Assembly: GCF_011683915.1 (NCBI RefSeq)
Contig: NZ_JAAQPH010000028.1
Coordinates: 1-64,000, forward strand
Reading direction: 5' to 3'
Length of the DNA stretch: 64,000 nt
From: Pelagibius litoralis
Lineage (GTDB): Bacteria; Pseudomonadota; Alphaproteobacteria; Kiloniellales; Kiloniellaceae
The position numbers were made by a program, and so were the translations under genes. The notes beneath the pieces are model-generated. The model worked only from the letters and a program-made list of their open reading frames with translations. It was not told the origin of the DNA and searched no databases. This document shows, piece by piece, positions 54,815 to 64,000 of the stretch (position 1 is the first letter of the stretch; each line of letters begins with the position of its first letter).

Positions 54815-55079
54815 GGCGGCGGCAAAAACACAGCCTGAAAGAGAATTTCAGAGAGACTCGCTCGCCTTTTTTGAAAGCCTGTGCGGCTGGGCAATTATGA
54901 CGGTCCAAGGACATTTACAGGGCGGAAAGGCGTTGATATGGTCCCGCCGCCCGGGCCAGGGAGAAAGATAGAGTCGAGGGGAACGCCGGATCGCCAGTGG
55001 ATCGGCGGTGGATCGGCAGTCTTCTCTCCCGCGCCCGCCAATCCGCGCCGTGCCAAAAGCCCAGCTAGGGGTATTGTTG

Positions 55080-56024
<945 letters not shown>

Positions 56025-56192
56025 CCCCGGGCTTTAAGGTTTCGGCCCTGATCGGCCGCTGGAAGTTTTGATTTTCGTGTATTCCGACGCCGGCACCCCT
56101 GGAGGCCGGGTCGGGCAAGCGGGCCGCGGCTCACTAAGCCAAAGCCTTTATGCCTCTTTTCTTAAGGGGCTTTCTCGCAAGGAGAGACAGTG

Positions 56193-56870
56193 ATGTCTGA
56201 CGTTGTTGAACTGCCCGCCGACGAGCGGGAACGGGCCGGGAAGGGGCCAGCCCGGGCAGCACGTCGCGCCGGCCAAGTGCCCGGCGTGATCTATGGTGCC
56301 AAAAAGGACCCCATCATGATTGCCGTCCAGAACAAGCAGTTGAACAAGCTGCTGCACAGCGGCGGTTTCTTTTCGACCCTGTTCGACGTGAAGGTCGGCA
56401 GCAAGTCGGAACGCGTTCTGCCGCGTGACGTGCAGTTCGACCCGGTCACCGACCAACCGGTGCACGTCGACTTCCTGCGCGTCTCGGCCGCGACCAGCGT
56501 CAACGTCGAAGTGGCTGTGAACTTCCTCAATGAGAAGGACTGCCCGGGCCTGACCGAGGGTGGCGTGCTGAACGTGGTGCGCTACGAGATCGAGCTTGCC
56601 TGCCGTGCGGATACCATTCCGCAGCAGATCGATATCGATCTGACCGGCCTGCAGGTCGGCGACGGCATTCACATCTCCATGGTCAAGCTGCCGGACGGCG
56701 TGGAGCCGACGATCACCGACCGCGACTTCACCATCGCCACCATCGCCGCACCGACCGTCGTGACCGAGGAAGCTGCGGAAGCAGCAGCCGAGGCTGCAGC
56801 GGCCGAAGGCGAGGGCGAAGGCGAAGGCAGTGAGGAAGCAAAGTCGGAAGACGAGAGCGGCGACAGCTAG
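56193..56870 (+). CDS. rplY: Large ribosomal subunit protein bL25 (general stress protein CTC-type)
   Basis: A 225-residue 5S rRNA-binding protein. The N-terminal L25 domain spans about 1-95 (with AARRAGQVPGVIYGAKK), and the C-terminal CTC/TL5 beta domain about 96-185. The last 40 residues are an acidic, repetitive tail rich in A, E, G and S. The start uses ATG 56193 with AAGGAGAG upstream, directly after a GTG. The long form with C-terminal extension is the normal alphaproteobacterial type. Confidence 0.95.
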   Translation: MSDVVELPADERERAGKGPARAARRAGQVPGVIYGAKKDPIMIAVQNKQLNKLLHSGGFFSTLFDVKVGSKSERVLPRDVQFDPVTDQPVHVDFLRVSAATSVNVEVAVNFLNEKDCPGLTEGGVLNVVRYEIELACRADTIPQQIDIDLTGLQVGDGIHISMVKLPDGVEPTITDRDFTIATIAAPTVVTEEAAEAAAEAAAAEGEGEGEGSEEAKSEDESGDS

Positions 56871-56906
56871 GTCAGCTCTCTCTGGTAAGCGTTACGGGAG
56901 GCCCGA

Positions 56907-57566
56907 ATGCTGTTGCTTGTCGGGCTCGGCAATCCGGGCCCCCGCCACGCGCAGAACCGGCACAACATCGGCTTTATGGCGGTGGACGAGATCGTCCGCC
57001 GCCATTCCTTTGCGCCGTGGCGCAAGCGTTTCCAGGCGGAAACCGCCGAAGGCCGGCTGGGCCGGGTGAAGACCCTGGCGATGAAGCCGCAGACCTACAT
57101 GAACGAGTCCGGCCGTGCCGTAGGCGAAGCCCTGCGCTTTTTCAAGCTGGAGCCGGAGCAGGTCGTGGTGCTCTACGACGAGATCGACCTGGCGCCGAAC
57201 AAGCTGCGGGTGAAGTGCGGCGGCGGTACCGGCGGCCACAACGGCATCCGCAGCATCGAGGCCCACATCGGCAAAGAGTTCTGGCGCGTGCGCCTTGGCG
57301 TCGGCCATCCCGGCCAGAAAGAGCTGGTCCACGGCCATGTGCTGAACGACTTCGCCAAGGCCGATCAGCCCTGGGTCGAGACGCTGCTGGACGCCGTCGC
57401 CATCGAGATCCCCAGCCTCGCCGAGGGCGACGCCCCCCGCTTCATGTCGCGGGTCGCCGAGACCATCAACCCGCCCCGCCCAAAGCCGCCGCGGCCGAAG
57501 CAAAAAGCGGCGGAGACCGATCAAGAGTCCAAGGGCGACGCACCGCCCTCCACAGAAAGCAGCTGA
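56907..57566 (+). CDS. pth: Peptidyl-tRNA hydrolase
   Basis: A 219-residue cytosolic enzyme that recycles peptidyl-tRNA released from stalled ribosomes. Active-site residues are in [22 protein letters not shown] (N at 10, catalytic H at 20 region, D), and [17 protein letters not shown] and [13 protein letters not shown] are present. The C-terminus is a lysine/proline-rich tail unlike the core. It follows rplY by 36 bases and precedes ychF by 3 bases. Confidence 0.96.
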   Translation: MLLLVGLGNPGPRHAQNRHNIGFMAVDEIVRRHSFAPWRKRFQAETAEGRLGRVKTLAMKPQTYMNESGRAVGEALRFFKLEPEQVVVLYDEIDLAPNKLRVKCGGGTGGHNGIRSIEAHIGKEFWRVRLGVGHPGQKELVHGHVLNDFAKADQPWVETLLDAVAIEIPSLAEGDAPRFMSRVAETINPPRPKPPRPKQKAAETDQESKGDAPPSTESS

Positions 57567-57569
57567 GCC

Positions 57570-58667
57570 ATGGGATTTAACTGCGGCATCGTCGGCCTGC
57601 CCAACGTCGGCAAGTCGACCCTGTTCAACGCCCTGACCGAAACCGCCGCCGCCGAGGCGGCGAATTATCCCTTTTGCACCATCGAGCCCAATGTCGGCCG
57701 GGTGCCGGTACCGGACCCGCGCCTCGACCGGCTGACGGAGATCGGCAAGTCCGCCAAGGAGATCCCGACCTTTCTGGAGTTCGTGGACATTGCCGGGCTG
57801 GTGCGCGGCGCCTCCAAGGGCGAAGGCCTTGGCAACCAGTTCCTGGCCAACATCCGCGAGGTCGACGCCATCGTCCACGTGCTGCGCTGCTTCGACGGCG
57901 AGGTAACCCATGTTGACGGTTCGGTCGATCCGATCCGCGATGCCGAGACAGTGGAAACCGAACTGCTGCTGGCCGATCTGGAGTCCGCCGAAAAGCAGCG
58001 CGATGCCGCCATCAAGCGGGCCCGCGGCAATGACAAGGAAGCCAAGGAACGTCTGGCGGTGCTGGAGCCGGTGATCGAAGCGCTGGAGGCCGGCCGGCCG
58101 GCGCGCAGCGTGACCCTCAGCGACGATCAGCTGCCGGCCTTCCGTCAGTTGCAGCTCCTGACCGCCAAGCCGGTGCTCTATGCCGCCAACGTAGACGAGG
58201 AAAGCGCCGCCACCGGCAACGCCTACTCGGCCAAGGTGGCCGCGCGGGCAGAGGCGGAGGGCGGCGCCTGCGTTGTGATCTCCGCGGCCATCGAGGCCGA
58301 GGTCGCGGCGCTGGAGGACCCGGCGGAAAAGCGCGAGTTCCTGGAAACCCTGGGCCTGGAGGAGACCGGCCTGGCGCGCATCATCCGCGCCGGCTACGGC
58401 CTGCTCGACCTGATCACCTTTTTCACCGTGGGTCCGAAGGAGGCCCGCGCCTGGACGGTGCGCCGTGCCAGCCGCGCGCCCCAGGCCGCCGGCGTCATCC
58501 ACACCGATTTCGAGCGCGGCTTCATCCGCGCCGAAACCATCGCCTACGACGACTTCGTCGCCTTGAACGGCGAACAGGGCGCCAAGGATGCCGGCAAGAT
58601 GCGCGCCGAAGGCAAGGACTACGTGGTCAAGGACGGCGACGTCTTCCACTTCCGCTTCAACGTCTGA
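57570..58667 (+). CDS. ychF: Redox-regulated ATPase YchF
   Basis: A 365-residue Obg-family ATPase associated with ribosomes and stress response. The P-loop is [14 protein letters not shown], with [12 protein letters not shown] and [21 protein letters not shown]. The NxxE (YAANVDEES) in place of NKxD explains ATP preference. A helical insert and a TGS domain ([29 protein letters not shown]...[10 protein letters not shown]) complete it. It ends the prs-rplY-pth-ychF run. Confidence 0.96.
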   Translation: MGFNCGIVGLPNVGKSTLFNALTETAAAEAANYPFCTIEPNVGRVPVPDPRLDRLTEIGKSAKEIPTFLEFVDIAGLVRGASKGEGLGNQFLANIREVDAIVHVLRCFDGEVTHVDGSVDPIRDAETVETELLLADLESAEKQRDAAIKRARGNDKEAKERLAVLEPVIEALEAGRPARSVTLSDDQLPAFRQLQLLTAKPVLYAANVDEESAATGNAYSAKVAARAEAEGGACVVISAAIEAEVAALEDPAEKREFLETLGLEETGLARIIRAGYGLLDLITFFTVGPKEARAWTVRRASRAPQAAGVIHTDFERGFIRAETIAYDDFVALNGEQGAKDAGKMRAEGKDYVVKDGDVFHFRFNV

Positions 58668-58726
58668 GGTCGCGCTGGCCGGACAGGTACCCTGTGTGAG
58701 GCCCTCCCCTGCAAGATGCCGGCTGC

Positions 58727-58761
58727 AAAAACGGGCCGCCCCGTGGGAGCGGGACGGCCCG
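58727..58761 (-). terminator. Rho-independent terminator of the DoxX gene
   Basis: On the minus strand CGGGCCGTCCCG-CTCCCA-CGGGGCGGCCCG is followed by TTTTT. It lies just after the DoxX stop (58773) and before the end of ychF, so it also separates convergent transcription. Confidence 0.75.
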
Positions 58762-58772
58762 GTAGAGCACGC

Positions 58773-59705
58773 TCAGCCCTGGCTGGCCGAGGGTCCGCGA
58801 AGGTAGCGCTTCAGCGACGCGGGCAACGCCGCGAGGCCCCGGTCGAGCGCGAACAGGCGGCCGCCGTTCAGGACGGCAAGCACCCCTGCCCCGGCCAGCA
58901 GCCCGAACTCCCGCTTCACGGAGTTGAAGTAGCCGATCACACTGCCGGCGTCCGGCAGCTTGCCGGCAATCACCACGACCAGCACCGCCCCGGCCGCCGC
59001 CGCGAAGTATCGCGTGCCGAGCCCACCCAGCAGGCCCAGACCGATGACCGCCAGGACAACAGCGGGCATGCCGTAGCTGGTGATCTTGTCGAAGCCGTGG
59101 AAGAAACCACCGACCAGGAACACCGCCGCCAGAGACAGCCGCAGGAGCAGTGCCAGCGGCTCCCAATTGCGGCCCAGCGCGGCCGGCAAACCGAAACGCC
59201 GCGCATCCAGGCTCCAGGCGCCCGGCCCCAGGTTATAGAGCGCGAAGAAGAACCCGGAGAGCGCAATGTCGCGGATCTGCACCATTGCCGCGGGCGATTG
59301 GTAGGTAGTGGCGACAGGATCGACGCCGGGCGTGGTAACCACCGGCAGAGAGACCACAAAGCTCCACAGCAGCAGCGCCCAGAGCACGGCCAGCGGGCGG
59401 ACCAGAAGGCCGACGATCAGCATGAGACCGGCGACCAGTTCGAAAGCCGAGAGCAGCGTGAGAAAACTCCACGGCGTGACGAAGGCAGGGAGCCCGCCGT
59501 CAAAAAGCCAGTCCAAAAAGGTCTGGTTGATATAGCCGGCGGGGCCGACGTATTCGGTCACGATGGCCTCGGCCTTCGCAGGCGTCAGCAGCCTTTCCAG
59601 TTTGGCGATGCCGCCGATGACGAAGACGAGGCCCAAACCGATGCGCAGCGCCAAAGCGGCCCGCGCCTGAACAGCCGCATCCTGCGGCGAGAATTGAGAG
59701 AACAT
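58773..59705 (-). CDS. Duplicated DoxX-family membrane protein
   Basis: A 310-residue inner-membrane protein with two DoxX units in one chain. Unit one (about 16-155) contains LRIGLGLVFVIGGIAKLER and FLTLLSAFELVAGLMLIVGL. Unit two (about 180-295) contains LLRLSLAAVFLVGGFFHGFDKI and later AGVLAVLNGGRLFALD. Single DoxX proteins have about 140 residues and four helices. Some DoxX proteins form thiosulfate:quinone oxidoreductase, but that role is not shown here. It is preceded by a small Cys-rich exported protein on the same strand. Confidence 0.83.
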   Translation of the reverse strand: MFSQFSPQDAAVQARAALALRIGLGLVFVIGGIAKLERLLTPAKAEAIVTEYVGPAGYINQTFLDWLFDGGLPAFVTPWSFLTLLSAFELVAGLMLIVGLLVRPLAVLWALLLWSFVVSLPVVTTPGVDPVATTYQSPAAMVQIRDIALSGFFFALYNLGPGAWSLDARRFGLPAALGRNWEPLALLLRLSLAAVFLVGGFFHGFDKITSYGMPAVVLAVIGLGLLGGLGTRYFAAAAGAVLVVVIAGKLPDAGSVIGYFNSVKREFGLLAGAGVLAVLNGGRLFALDRGLAALPASLKRYLRGPSASQG

Positions 59706-59795
59706 GGGTGAGATATCCTAAACCGATAAGTTCGAAAGACCGGCACCGGCCCTTATGCGGGAACGGACGGAACGGTCACGGGTAGCAAGATCGGA

Positions 59796-60107
59796 TCAGG
59801 AGGGTTTCGGCGGCGGCGGATCGAGGTTGATCTTGATTCCACGCCCCTTGCGCTGATGCGCCAGCGCGGGTGTCGAATCATCGCGTTGCGGAACCATAGC
59901 AGCCAGGGCGGAGAAAACGGCCGCGGGACAGGAAACCGGGATACAGGTCTCACTGGCCGCCGGCTCGGCACAAGCGGTGCAGGCGGCCGCAGTTGCCGCG
60001 CCAAGGTCCTGCCAGCCGGTCCCGGCGTGCGCGGAAGGGTCGCTCGACACCAGGACGGCGACGGCGATCATCACGACGGCAAACTGGTGTGCCAAAAATC
60101 GAAGCAC
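59796..60107 (-). CDS. Small exported cysteine-containing protein
   Basis: A 103-residue protein with a signal peptide (VLRFLAHQFAVVMIAVAVLV, cleaved after SAHA) and four cysteines in CTACAEPAASETCIPVSC. The C-terminus is basic and ends in LDPPPPKPS. I do not recognise a family. The start is inferred as a GTG at 60107 with AAGAGAG upstream; a frame continues further upstream, but its residues do not look like a natural start. It is 90 bases ahead of the DoxX gene and may be co-transcribed. Confidence 0.55.
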   Translation of the reverse strand: MLRFLAHQFAVVMIAVAVLVSSDPSAHAGTGWQDLGAATAAACTACAEPAASETCIPVSCPAAVFSALAAMVPQRDDSTPALAHQRKGRGIKINLDPPPPKPS

Positions 60108-60337
60108 GCGACTCTCTTGCTGAAAAGCGACCGCTCGGATGTGGTCTTCCGAAGTAGATTTATCAATCCAACATGCAGCAAATAGTTGTGACAAATCTGG
60201 CCCCGGCGCGACGAAGCGGAGGCCGATGCGGCGACAAAGGGGGGATGCACCGGCAAGGGGACTGAGGCATGATCTGCCGCCCTGTTGTCGCAGGGAGGCT
60301 GGATATCCATCGAACAAAACCAAACGAGGGTAAGATC

Positions 60338-61006
60338 ATGGGCGAACACCTCACACTGACCGCCGGCGACGGGCACACCCTGGGCGCTTACGTCGCACGG
60401 CCTCGCGGTCCGGCAAAGGGCGGCCTTGTGGTGGTGCAGGAGATTTTCGGGGTGAACAGCCACATCCGCGCGGTGACCGACGGCTTTGCGGCGGAGGGTT
60501 ACCTTGCGGTGGCCCCTGCCCTCTTCGACCGCATCCGCCCGGGCATCGAACTGGGCTACAACGAGGCGGATGTCGCCGAGGGCCGGGCGCTACGCCCTCA
60601 GGTCGGCTGGGACGCCACGGTCCTTGACGTCGCCGCCGCCATGGCCCTGGCGGCGGAAGCCGGCAAGGTCGGTGTCGTCGGCTATTGCTGGGGCGGTTCG
60701 GTCGCCTGGCTGGCCGCCACCCGGCTGAAGCCCGCCGCCGCGGTCGGTTACTACGGCGGGCACATCCACGAGTTCGCCGCCGAAAAACCCGCCTGTCCGG
60801 TGATGCTGCATTTCGGCGAAGAGGACGCCGGCATTCCCCCGGAGAACGTGGCGGTGGTGCGCGCCGCCCAGCCCGGCGTCGAGATCCATCTCTATCCCGG
60901 CGCCGGTCACGGATTCAGCTGCGATCAGCGTGGCTCCTATCACGCGGAAAGCACCGCTTTGGCCCGTGGGCGCAGCCTCGCTTTCCTGGAACCCCTACTC
61001 GCCTGA
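60338..61006 (+). CDS. Dienelactone hydrolase family protein
   Basis: A 222-residue alpha/beta hydrolase with a cysteine nucleophile. The triad is C117 in VGYCWGG, D163 in EEDAGIP and H191 in GAGHGFSC. The early E/IFG segment VVVQEIFGVNSHIR is typical. It resembles carboxymethylenebutenolidase, but the natural substrate is unknown and no chlorocatechol genes are near. The start at 60338 has CGAGGG upstream. Confidence 0.9.
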   Translation: MGEHLTLTAGDGHTLGAYVARPRGPAKGGLVVVQEIFGVNSHIRAVTDGFAAEGYLAVAPALFDRIRPGIELGYNEADVAEGRALRPQVGWDATVLDVAAAMALAAEAGKVGVVGYCWGGSVAWLAATRLKPAAAVGYYGGHIHEFAAEKPACPVMLHFGEEDAGIPPENVAVVRAAQPGVEIHLYPGAGHGFSCDQRGSYHAESTALARGRSLAFLEPLLA

Positions 61007-61040
61007 CGCAGCGGACGGCTTGGCCGGGCTGCCGTAGCGG

Positions 61041-61388
61041 TCAGTTGAGCGTGATGGTGCTGCCGTCCGCGCGAACGATTTCCCGGGCATAGACCTCGGG
61101 CCGGAAATAGTTGACCAGATCGTCGTCGACGAAGCCCGTGACCGACACCTGTTCGCCGACGTCGACCATCACCCGGTTGCGCCAGCCGATGTAGACGCGC
61201 ACGCTGCCCGTGTCGTCGCGCAAGCGGAACTCGTCTTCATCCAGAATTCGGACCACCTCGCCGGCCAAGGTAACGCTTGCGCCGCGCTGGATATCGCCGA
61301 TCTTGGTGACCTCCTTGGCAAAGGTGGTCGGCGCCGCAAGGCCGAAAACGAGTAACACAACAGCTGTTGCCGGCAGGAACTTCATCAT
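61041..61388 (-). CDS. YgiW/YdeI-type exported OB-fold protein
   Basis: A 115-residue periplasmic protein with a signal peptide (MMKFLPATAVVLLVFGLAAPTTFA). The bacterial OB-fold shows GASVTLAGEVVRILDEDEFRLRDDTGSVRVYIGWRNRVMVDVGEQVSVTGFVDDD. Related YgiW and YdeI proteins are linked to stress tolerance and cationic peptide resistance in Enterobacteria. It is convergent with the dienelactone hydrolase gene and upstream of no obvious partner. Confidence 0.85.
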   Translation of the reverse strand: MMKFLPATAVVLLVFGLAAPTTFAKEVTKIGDIQRGASVTLAGEVVRILDEDEFRLRDDTGSVRVYIGWRNRVMVDVGEQVSVTGFVDDDLVNYFRPEVYAREIVRADGSTITLN

Positions 61389-61585
61389 TCGGATCTCCTT
61401 CGAAGCTGGAATCGGTGCCTCATACGAGCACCGGTCCGGCAGATATTGGATAGATAAAGAAGATCAAAAGGGCTTAGTTGATAGTAATAAACGATCATGA
61501 GATGAACCCTTCGTCAGCGCCCTGCTCTGCCGACGCCGCCAGCGTCGCGCCGCCGCTCCTCACATCGTCCGGGGTAGAATGGGTG

Positions 61586-62758
61586 CTAGACCGCCTGTCG
61601 GGAGGCCGGAAACTCGGCCAGAGGCAGGCCGACGCGGGCTGCGGGAAAACACACGGTCACGGTGGTGCCGCGACCGACCGCGCTTTCAAGCTCCAGCCCG
61701 CCGCCATGAAGCTCGGCCAGGGATTTGCTCAGGGGAAGCCCGAGCCCGGTGCCGCCATGGCCGCGGCTGAAGGCGCCGTTCACCTGGCCGAACTGCGACA
61801 GGACGACGGGAATATCGGCGGCCGCGATACCGATACCGGTGTCGGCAACCTGAAAAACGAAACCGCCGTCGGTGCCGTGAAAGGCGCGCAGCGTCACCTG
61901 ACCGCCCGCAGCGGTGAACTTGATCGCGTTGGTCGTCAGGTTGACCAGGATCTGTTTCACCTTGCGCGAATCCGCATGCAGCAGCGGCAGGCCGTCCGGA
62001 AGATCGGATACCAGCGCGACGCCCCCCTCGCGCGCCCTATGGCGCAACAGGGTCAGAACCGAGGCGACCATGTCGGGAACATCGATGACCGCCGTGTGAA
62101 CCTCCGCCGAACCGGACTCGACCTTCGACAGATCAAGGATGTCGTTGATCACGTCGAGCAGATGCTTGCCGGAATTATGGATATCGTTCGAATAGTCGCG
62201 ATACCGCGCACTGCTGACGGCGATGCGGTTTTCATCCTTCATCATTTCAGAAAAGCCGATGATGGCGTTCAGCGGCGTGCGCAGTTCGTGGCTCATATTG
62301 GCGAGAAAGTCGGATTTCGCGCGGCTCGCGGCATCGGCCTGATCACGCGTGATCGCCAGGTGCGCGGCGGCGCGCGCCAGCGCCGCCTTCTGGACCTCCA
62401 GCTTGCACTGCACCGTCTCAAGTTCCGTCACCCGGACCTGCAAGGCAGCCCGGCTGTCCTTCAGCGCCTCCTCAGATCGGTGCGCTGCCGTGAAAATCCC
62501 CCCGATCTTCACCACACCGATCAGCATCAAAGCCGAGATGATCAGGGCGAAGATCTCCGCCGTCAGATCGATCGAGAAAGACGTATCCCCCGCGATGTAA
62601 CGAAGCAGGGTGATAGACCGCCGACCGCCCATCAACACCAGGGCCACGGCGATGATGACCCAGGCAACACGCCAGCCGGTGACCCGCGTAAGGAGCAACG
62701 CCTTGGCGGCGGCGGTAAACTGCAGAAGAAGCGAGAGCCCCAGAACCAACGGTGTCAT
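61586..62758 (-). CDS. Orphan membrane-bound histidine kinase
   Basis: A 390-residue kinase. Two membrane helices at about 25-45 and 65-90 form a short hairpin with no large sensor domain. A coiled coil (about 95-145) leads to the HisKA box with phospho-His in SDFLANMSHELRTPLNAIIGFSEMM and then HATPase (NLTTNAIKFT, DTGIGIAAADIP, GHGGTGLGLPLSKSLAELHGG). No receiver domain and no adjacent regulator. It could use the single-domain regulator at 46 kb, but that is speculation. Confidence 0.9.
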   Translation of the reverse strand: MTPLVLGLSLLLQFTAAAKALLLTRVTGWRVAWVIIAVALVLMGGRRSITLLRYIAGDTSFSIDLTAEIFALIISALMLIGVVKIGGIFTAAHRSEEALKDSRAALQVRVTELETVQCKLEVQKAALARAAAHLAITRDQADAASRAKSDFLANMSHELRTPLNAIIGFSEMMKDENRIAVSSARYRDYSNDIHNSGKHLLDVINDILDLSKVESGSAEVHTAVIDVPDMVASVLTLLRHRAREGGVALVSDLPDGLPLLHADSRKVKQILVNLTTNAIKFTAAGGQVTLRAFHGTDGGFVFQVADTGIGIAAADIPVVLSQFGQVNGAFSRGHGGTGLGLPLSKSLAELHGGGLELESAVGRGTTVTVCFPAARVGLPLAEFPASRQAV

Positions 62759-62855
62759 TCAGCGACCATTCCCCAACCGGAGGAAGGGTGAGAGCCAGGC
62801 CTGCCCGGCCCTCACCCAATAGACTTTCCCACAAATCTCACACCCAGAAGTAAAC

Positions 62856-62873
62856 AAACTATCATGATCGTTT
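62856..62873. promoter_or_regulatory. Imperfect 18-bp palindrome upstream of the orphan kinase
   Basis: AAAC-T-ATCATGAT-C-GTTT reads the same on both strands apart from one mismatched pair, 98 bases before the kinase start. A matching AAACGATCATGA occurs at 61489-61500, upstream of the YgiW-like gene. Both genes are on the minus strand. A common regulator is possible but unproven. Confidence 0.35.
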
Positions 62874-62982
62874 AGTAAGTGAACCGGTAAAATTGTATTT
62901 TTTCAACGCGCCTTGCCTGATAGGGGATAATATTCCTCTGAAATGACATCGCATCCCCGGGATGGTGGCGATGGCATTCCCG

Positions 62983-63135
62983 TCAGAGGGGCGACGCCCC
63001 GCAAGCGGTCTCCTTCAACTCGGTCAGGCAGCCTGGCGGCGCGTTCAAGCTGCCGTAACGTTCATAGGCCTGCAGAAGGCAGATCAAAGCCCCCAGGTTC
63101 GAGGAATCCTCCACGACGCGGTTCTGTTGTGGCAT
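62983..63135 (-). CDS. 50-residue open frame after the AhpD-like gene
   Basis: An ATG at 63135, preceded by GGGAGCAAG, opens a 50-codon frame (MPQQNRVVEDSSNLGALICL then LQAYERYGSLNAPPGCLTEL and KETACGASPL), ending 62983. It has three cysteines. It follows the AhpD-like gene by 76 bases on the same strand, so it could be its operon partner. The family is unknown. A longer open frame upstream of this ATG does not look coding. Confidence 0.35.
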   Translation of the reverse strand: MPQQNRVVEDSSNLGALICLLQAYERYGSLNAPPGCLTELKETACGASPL

Positions 63136-63211
63136 CAGTCTTGCTCCCGTCTGTCCACTATCCCGGGCCGCGGCGCCGCCATCGACGCCGCGGTCCCGAG
63201 GGCTAAACCAG

Positions 63212-63766
63212 TCAGGCGGCCGTTTCAGCGGCATCGGCCGTGACCTTCGGAAAATCGATGTCGGTCTGCGCGACGTGGTTCACATAATTGGTGAGCAGGT
63301 TCAGGGCGACGGTGGTGACGATCTCCACAGCGGCGGCATCGTCGTATCCGGCCTGCCGCAGGGCCGCCAGATCATCATCGCCGACAAGGCCGCGCTTGCG
63401 GGTAACCGCCGCGGCAAAGTCCAGCGCTGCGGCCAGCTTGGCGTCGCCGGAACGGCCGCGCAGATTGTCCGCCAGCTCCGCGGCGCCAATGCCCAGGCTG
63501 CCGCCAATCGCGGTGTGGGCGGAGGCGCAGTAGTCACAGGCGTTCTCGCCGGCCACCGTCAGGGCGATCGATTCGCGGGTCCTGGAATCCAATCCGGCAC
63601 CGCCCAAAGCCTGGCTGAAGGCGAGATAGGCCTCCAGCGCCGCCGGTGATGCGCCCAGGGTGCGCAGCAGATTGGGAACCACGCCCAGTTTCTTCTGCAC
63701 CCCGTCAAAGAGGGCCTTGGTCTTGCCTTCGGCGGTGGCGGGATCGATGGCTTGCAATCGGGACAT
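63212..63766 (-). CDS. Carboxymuconolactone decarboxylase/AhpD-like protein
   Basis: A 184-residue all-helical protein with the AhpD redox motif: ENACDYCASAHT contains CxxC and the downstream His used for peroxidase-linked disulfide exchange. LNLLTNYVNHVAQTDIDFP is a family-typical end. These proteins act as alkylhydroperoxidases or related enzymes; the substrate is unknown. The start at 63766 has CAAGGAGAAC upstream. A TetR-type operator overlaps the promoter. Confidence 0.88.
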   Translation of the reverse strand: MSRLQAIDPATAEGKTKALFDGVQKKLGVVPNLLRTLGASPAALEAYLAFSQALGGAGLDSRTRESIALTVAGENACDYCASAHTAIGGSLGIGAAELADNLRGRSGDAKLAAALDFAAAVTRKRGLVGDDDLAALRQAGYDDAAAVEIVTTVALNLLTNYVNHVAQTDIDFPKVTADAAETAA

Positions 63767-63851
63767 GTCTGTTCTCCTTGGTGATGGCGCCGTAAGCGCC
63801 TGTTTTCTGTCTTCCGTGCCGCTTCGGGTTGCGGCGACCAATGATAAATAG

Positions 63852-63962
63852 ACAGACCTGTCTGTATATCAAGACAGAAACCAATCACAGAGCTGTGAGA
63901 ATCTTAGTACTCTTGATGCCGGAAGCCAAAAGAGCGATATACGGACAGACCTGTATAGCTAT
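63852..63962. promoter_or_regulatory. TetR-type operators in the AhpD-like / TetR divergent region
   Basis: Site one, ACAGAC-CT-GTCTGT (63852-63865), lies between a minus-strand TTGATA and TATTTA (about 16 bp apart) of the AhpD-like gene. Site two is TATACGGACAGACCTGTATA at 63938-63957, with the same ACAGACCTGT core. Both fit a TetR dimer site with flanking TATAC/GTATA. The regulator is probably the divergent gene at the window edge. Confidence 0.65.
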
Positions 63963-63977
63963 CGAAGAGAAACGATC

Positions 63978-64000
63978 ATGCCCGCCAGCCGCCGGGAGCA
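63978..64000 (+). CDS. Start of a divergent TetR-family regulator gene (partial, window edge)
   Basis: An ATG at 63978 preceded by GAAGAGAAA begins MPASRRE, after which the window ends. Such a start is common in TetR proteins, and two TetR-type operators lie immediately upstream. The identity is inferred from position and operator type, not from the seven visible codons. Confidence 0.4.

Overview
This window is a GC-rich bacterial chromosome segment that reads as an alphaproteobacterium, most likely Rhodospirillales-like. That placement is inferred from gene order and family content: uvrC-pgsA next to molybdenum cofactor genes, prs-rplY-pth-ychF, hldD-lgt-midA-pgeF, a MarR/OmpR/EnvZ-like cluster beside ilvE, a PHB phasin, class Ib aspartate aminotransferase and a class GN (Gram-negative) sortase. 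No rRNA, tRNA, CRISPR array, phage or plasmid module was seen. The window is mostly single-copy chromosomal genes, with small regulator/effector cassettes between housekeeping blocks.

Layout. 1-195: 3' end of an insertion sequence. 230-4.4 kb: dps, an EF-G paralogue and argC. 4.4-10.2 kb: a chemoreceptor, a VOC protein, a GST, an amidase and aspartate aminotransferase, all on the minus strand. 10.4-13.6 kb: a VIT/vWA sortase substrate, its class GN sortase and an unlisted 50-residue membrane peptide. 13.7-15.9 kb: an ArsR-AHSA1-AHSA1-DUF899 cassette with a perfect palindrome over the ArsR start codon. 16-23.3 kb: uvrB, DUF6653, yaiI, LysR/EamA, msrB, a Ca/Na exchanger and folB. 23.7-29.1 kb: uvrC, pgsA, mobB, moeA, moaD and moaE. 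29.2-36.4 kb: MFS/Lrp, a Gre factor, ilvE, MarR-OmpR-histidine kinase, and a protein that looks like a catalytically dead Hpt-receiver fusion. 36.5-46.5 kb: csaA, LysR/flavin monooxygenase, phasin, TetR, ybaK, DOMON/MarR, DUF6064, an aldo/keto reductase, a vWA protein and a single-domain response regulator. 47-48.9 kb: ubiK, ybjN and proC. 49.1-58.7 kb: a cupin, a PstS-like protein, hldD-lgt-midA-pgeF and prs-rplY-pth-ychF. 58.7-64 kb: a duplicated DoxX protein, dienelactone hydrolase, a YgiW-like protein, an orphan hybrid-less histidine kinase, an AhpD-like protein and the first codons of a divergent TetR gene.

The best leads are regulatory DNA and small or degenerate proteins: (i) the sortase/VIT-vWA/50-aa peptide triad, whose substrate has LPQGA where LPxT is expected; (ii) the Hpt-like/receiver-like protein lacking all phosphotransfer residues, directly after a kinase operon; (iii) paired palindromes bracketing well-formed promoters of the phasin and DOMON genes, an Irr-like box at dps, and TetR-type operators at the AhpD gene; and (iv) several open frames of 20-50 codons with good translation signals. 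All functional statements come from reading the sequence by eye and from family knowledge; no database search was run.
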